DNA from: Nitrosopumilus sp. Nsub
GTDB taxonomy: Archaea; Thermoproteota; Nitrososphaeria; Nitrososphaerales; Nitrosopumilaceae
Assembly: GCF_001541925.1 (NCBI RefSeq)
Contig: NZ_LQMW01000011.1
Location: 1-50,740 of the forward strand
DNA: 50,740 nt
Direction: 5' to 3'
A model generated the notes under the pieces. The model worked only from the letters and a program-made list of their open reading frames with translations. It was not told the origin of the DNA and searched no databases. Of the stretch, positions 48,428 through 50,740 are shown piece by piece (within the stretch, counting starts at the first letter, position 1; the number at the start of each line of letters is the position of its first letter). The translations under genes were made by a program, and so were the position numbers.

Positions 48428-49558
48428 TTATGCAATCTCGTCTCTTAATTTCTTTGTAATTGTTACTTCGATATTATCAAAAACTTCTAACATTTTCTCT
48501 TTATTGTCTATGATGTATTCTTCTCCTCTATCATTTAATCTGATTTTCCATAATCTAATTTCTCTATGTTCCTCAAAGAAATTTTCAATCATTTGTTCTC
48601 CTGATTTTGTTGGATCAATGAATTCTTCGAAAATTGATATGGTTTTATCTATGTCTCCTTCTTCTATTGCTTCTTTTGCTGTTTGAATTGATTCACTCAA
48701 TTTTTTCAAATTTTTAACCGGTCTTGGTAATTTCTTCTTTGTAATTCCAAATAATCCGATTTTTTCTTTACCGATTTTTTCTGCAATATTATCTGCAAGA
48801 TCATAGACTGGAATTTTACTCAATCCGTCACGCTTTTCATTTTGAACAATTAGTCCTTTTTCTAATAATTTTTTTAAAGAAAGTTCTGCATCTGCTTTAT
48901 CTAGAAATGTTGTCCACACAATTGCCCCAAGTGTGTGATATCCTTGCCTCACTGATTCCAACACTACTACTTCTTGAATTCTTTTGAAGCCTTCTTCAAT
49001 TCTTACATTTGCAAAGTCTTTATCTCTAATTGATTTTCTTGCATTTTTAACATCAATTTCAATGGAATGTTTCAAAGCTTGTAATGCTTCTGGAACTTGG
49101 TTTAACAATGACAGGAAACATGCTTTGTTATACCATGCCATGCCATATGTTTTATCTGAATCAATTGCTTTGTTAACTGCATCTAATGCTTGTGCATACT
49201 TCTTTTGTTCATAGTGAACTAGTCCTTTGAGATTCCATGCTTCAGGATTTGTTACATCTACTTCGAGAACTTTATCATATACTTTTAGAGCATCATTGTG
49301 ATTCTCTAGATGGAATTTTGCATATCCTAACTTCATTAAAATTTCAACATTATCTGGTTCAATTCGTAAAGCTTGTTCAAATACTTCGACAGCATCATCT
49401 AATTTTTCATCTGCCATTAAATTAACGCCTTTTTTAAATAATTTTTTAATATTGTAACTTGGATCAACTAGACTAGTTTCTTTTGTAACTATTTTTGCTG
49501 ATTCTTCATCTTTTGATTTTTCTATTTTCTTTTTTTTCTTACCAAACAACTTAATCAT
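48428..49558 (-). CDS. TPR-repeat protein with C-terminal helical/winged region
   Basis: A 376-residue cytoplasmic protein. The first 35 residues are lysine-rich; residues about 37-172 hold four tetratricopeptide repeats (for example KLDDAVEVFEQALRIEPDN, NHNDALKVYDKVLEVD, KKYAQALDAVNKAIDSDK and NQVPEALQALKHSIEID). Residues about 205-300 resemble a winged-helix fold (GYHTLGAIVWTTFLDKADAE, KKLLEKGLIVQNEKRDGLSK), and the tail is helical. It may be an adaptor; no enzyme motif is seen. It is convergent with the rhodanese gene and ends one base after it. The gene's upstream region is shared with the divergent collagen-like gene. Confidence 0.8.
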   Translation of the reverse strand: MIKLFGKKKKKIEKSKDEESAKIVTKETSLVDPSYNIKKLFKKGVNLMADEKLDDAVEVFEQALRIEPDNVEILMKLGYAKFHLENHNDALKVYDKVLEVDVTNPEAWNLKGLVHYEQKKYAQALDAVNKAIDSDKTYGMAWYNKACFLSLLNQVPEALQALKHSIEIDVKNARKSIRDKDFANVRIEEGFKRIQEVVVLESVRQGYHTLGAIVWTTFLDKADAELSLKKLLEKGLIVQNEKRDGLSKIPVYDLADNIAEKIGKEKIGLFGITKKKLPRPVKNLKKLSESIQTAKEAIEEGDIDKTISIFEEFIDPTKSGEQMIENFFEEHREIRLWKIRLNDRGEEYIIDNKEKMLEVFDNIEVTITKKLRDEIA

Positions 49559-49674
49559 CTACGATTATTCTCTAGATAAATACCATCTTAATCCGTATAT
49601 TTTCTTATATTTTCAGGGTTAATTCAAATACGGCGATCCAAATCCTGAAATACTTCAAATTTTAACAAACGATT

Positions 49675-50740
49675 ATGTCTTCTCAATCACGAATAGAAAT
49701 TCAAGGGCAGGCACCTTTTAAACAATCTGGTGTATATGAAGCTCAAATTTCAATAATTGATGTAAAACCCTCTGATGCTGATATTCGTGCTAAAAAATTT
49801 ACTCCTTTATGGAAAGGAGATTTTCATTTAAAAGTAAAAGATGGTGTATTTTCAGAAATATTAGGTGATTCCAAAAACCCTCTTCCTTCATCTGTTGATG
49901 AATTGAATTCTATCTGGATTGTTGTAAATGATTTATTTTCTTCAGTATATTCTGTTTTTGATGTACCTTTAAGAAAATCTTCTGAAATTGTTAAAACTCC
50001 TGAAAAAACCATTGAAAAAACCATTGAAAAAACCATTGAAAAAACTCCTGAAAAAGCTAAATCTAAACGCCCATCAAAAAATATTACAAATTCTGATAAT
50101 GTGGGATCACGAGGTATTCGTGGTCCAAGTGGAGATAAAGGTGAACCTGGTGCAACCGGACCAGCTGGTGACAAAGGTGACAAAGGTCCACACGGTGACA
50201 AAGGTGACAAAGGTCCACACGGTGACAAAGGTGACAAAGGTTCAACTGGTACCACCGGTGACAAAGGTCCAACCGGATTAAAAGGTCCAACCGGCCCAAC
50301 TGGGGAAAAAGGCTCAACCGGATTACCCGGTGACAAAGGAACTTCTGGAATACGTGGTGTTCCTGGAGAAAAAGGTGACAAAGGCCCACAAGGTCCGCCT
50401 GGTGACAAAGGATTAACTGGTCCTGTTGGTGTTCCTGGAGAAAAAGGTCCAACCGGAACTTCTGGAGTTCAAGGAGAAAAAGGAATTCAAGGTTCTCCTG
50501 GACCAATAGGAGAAAAAGGTGTTACTGGACCTGTCGGTGACAAAGGACCTATCGGTCCACCTGGTCCAGTTGGATCTAAAGGATTAACTGGTGTTACTGG
50601 TCCAACAGGAGAAAAAGGTGACAAAGGTCCACTAGGTCCACCCGGTCCTCTTGGTGACAAAGGTAGTAAAGGACCTGATGGTCCAACTGGAGAAAAAGGC
50701 CCACAAGGCCCACAAGGTCCTGCTGGATCTAAAGGATTAA
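49675..50740 (+). CDS. Collagen-like Gly-X-Y protein, truncated by right window edge
   Basis: Starts at the ATG of MSSQSRIEIQGQAPFKQSG and runs off the window with 355 whole codons and no stop. Residues about 1-100 form a globular beta-rich head (VKDGVFSEILGDS near 55 and ELNSIWIVVNDLF near 77), a layout seen in some secreted bacterial and phage-tail-like proteins. A TPEK/TIEK linker follows (residues about 108-127), then from residue 144 an unbroken collagen tract: 70 complete Gly-X-Y triplets, with no interruption, rich in GDK and GEK, whose Lys-Gly-Glu/Asp pairs stabilise triple helices without hydroxyproline. No signal peptide is visible. It is a likely fibrous trimeric protein; location and role are unknown. 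Confidence 0.88.
   Translation, partial: MSSQSRIEIQGQAPFKQSGVYEAQISIIDVKPSDADIRAKKFTPLWKGDFHLKVKDGVFSEILGDSKNPLPSSVDELNSIWIVVNDLFSSVYSVFDVPLRKSSEIVKTPEKTIEKTIEKTIEKTPEKAKSKRPSKNITNSDNVGSRGIRGPSGDKGEPGATGPAGDKGDKGPHGDKGDKGPHGDKGDKGSTGTTGDKGPTGLKGPTGPTGEKGSTGLPGDKGTSGIRGVPGEKGDKGPQGPPGDKGLTGPVGVPGEKGPTGTSGVQGEKGIQGSPGPIGEKGVTGPVGDKGPIGPPGPVGSKGLTGVTGPTGEKGDKGPLGPPGPLGDKGSKGPDGPTGEKGPQGPQGPAGSKGL
49996..50055 (+). repeat. 12-bp tandem repeats in the collagen-like gene linker
   Basis: Five successive 12-bp units; the middle three are identical (ACCATTGAAAAA, encoding TIEK) and the outer two read ACTCCTGAAAAA (TPEK). They form the stalk between the globular head and the collagen tract. Expansion by slippage is likely. 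Confidence 0.85.
50167..50241 (+). repeat. 27-bp tandem repeats within the collagen tract
   Basis: Two perfect 27-bp units encoding GDKGDKGPH are followed by 21 bases of a third. They are the only long identical units in the collagen tract, which otherwise varies in its triplets. Recent local duplication is the simplest reading. Confidence 0.85.

Noticed and set aside
49824-50506. Antisense open frames opposite the collagen-like gene
   Set aside because: They are low-complexity reverse readings of the Gly-X-Y repeats (Pro/Ser- or Leu/His-rich) without any start support or recognised motif.

Overview
The window is AT-rich archaeal DNA, most likely from a Nitrosopumilus-like ammonia-oxidising member of the Nitrososphaerota (Thaumarchaeota). 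The information-processing genes are archaeal: TBP, Sec61-beta, aIF1, archaeal ProS, Tsr3, Alba, a Y-family polymerase with a PCNA-binding tail, type II methionine aminopeptidase and a type-A-like RNase P RNA. Genes for coenzyme F420 synthesis (cofC, cofD, cofE), an archaeosortase, DUF1512, DUF2070 and UPF0148 point the same way. TTG and GTG starts are frequent, and many TATA boxes lie about 25 bases before the start codon, which suggests leaderless mRNAs. No amo or other diagnostic ammonia-oxidation gene is in the window, so the lineage is inferred. No transposon, integrase, prophage or CRISPR array was seen; this is compact core chromosome with short convergent overlaps.

Layout. 1-4.5 kb: left-truncated TBP, DUF1512 protein, an HD phosphohydrolase, MetAP, tRNA-Pro and a candidate C/D box sRNA. 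4.5-13 kb: secreted lamin-tail protein, Tsr3, a large extracellular solute-binding protein, small TPR and Cys-rich genes, a PD-(D/E)XK nuclease-like protein, DUF2070, Sec61-beta and UPF0148. 13-18 kb: aIF1, a CPBP protease, cofC-cofD, a membrane protein with a Cys-rich tail, and RNase P RNA. 18-31 kb: methyltransferases, a geranylgeranyl-reductase-like flavoprotein, a HIBADH-family reductase, two C2H2 mini-proteins, a DsbA-like oxidoreductase with a membrane partner, an archaeosortase whose catalytic Cys position is Ser, DinB, Alba with a PTPEPE tail, LysE, PAC2, inositol-phosphate synthase and a nitrilase-family enzyme. 31-40.5 kb: an SMC gene cut in two by an in-frame TAA, OppF-like ATPase, convergent egtD and egtB, and ProS. 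40.5-50.7 kb: a SerB-like phosphatase, cofE, TusA, thioredoxin reductase, Thi4, siroheme sulfite/nitrite reductase with a two-domain rhodanese, a TPR protein, and a collagen-like protein running off the right edge.

How the genes fit together. cofC, cofD and cofE supply most of F420 assembly. TusA, Thi4, the siroheme reductase, the rhodanese, EgtB/EgtD, thioredoxin reductase and the DsbA-like protein form a loose sulfur and thiol theme: sulfur assimilation or transfer, thiazole and ergothioneine synthesis, and redox control inside and outside the membrane. Surface biology is represented by the lamin-tail protein, the solute-binding protein, the archaeosortase, the DsbA/membrane pair and possibly the collagen-like protein. 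The points most worth a second look are the interrupted SMC gene, the Ser-type archaeosortase next to a thiol-oxidoreductase pair, the uninterrupted Gly-X-Y collagen tract without a visible signal peptide, the Alba repeat tail, and the candidate C/D box sRNA.
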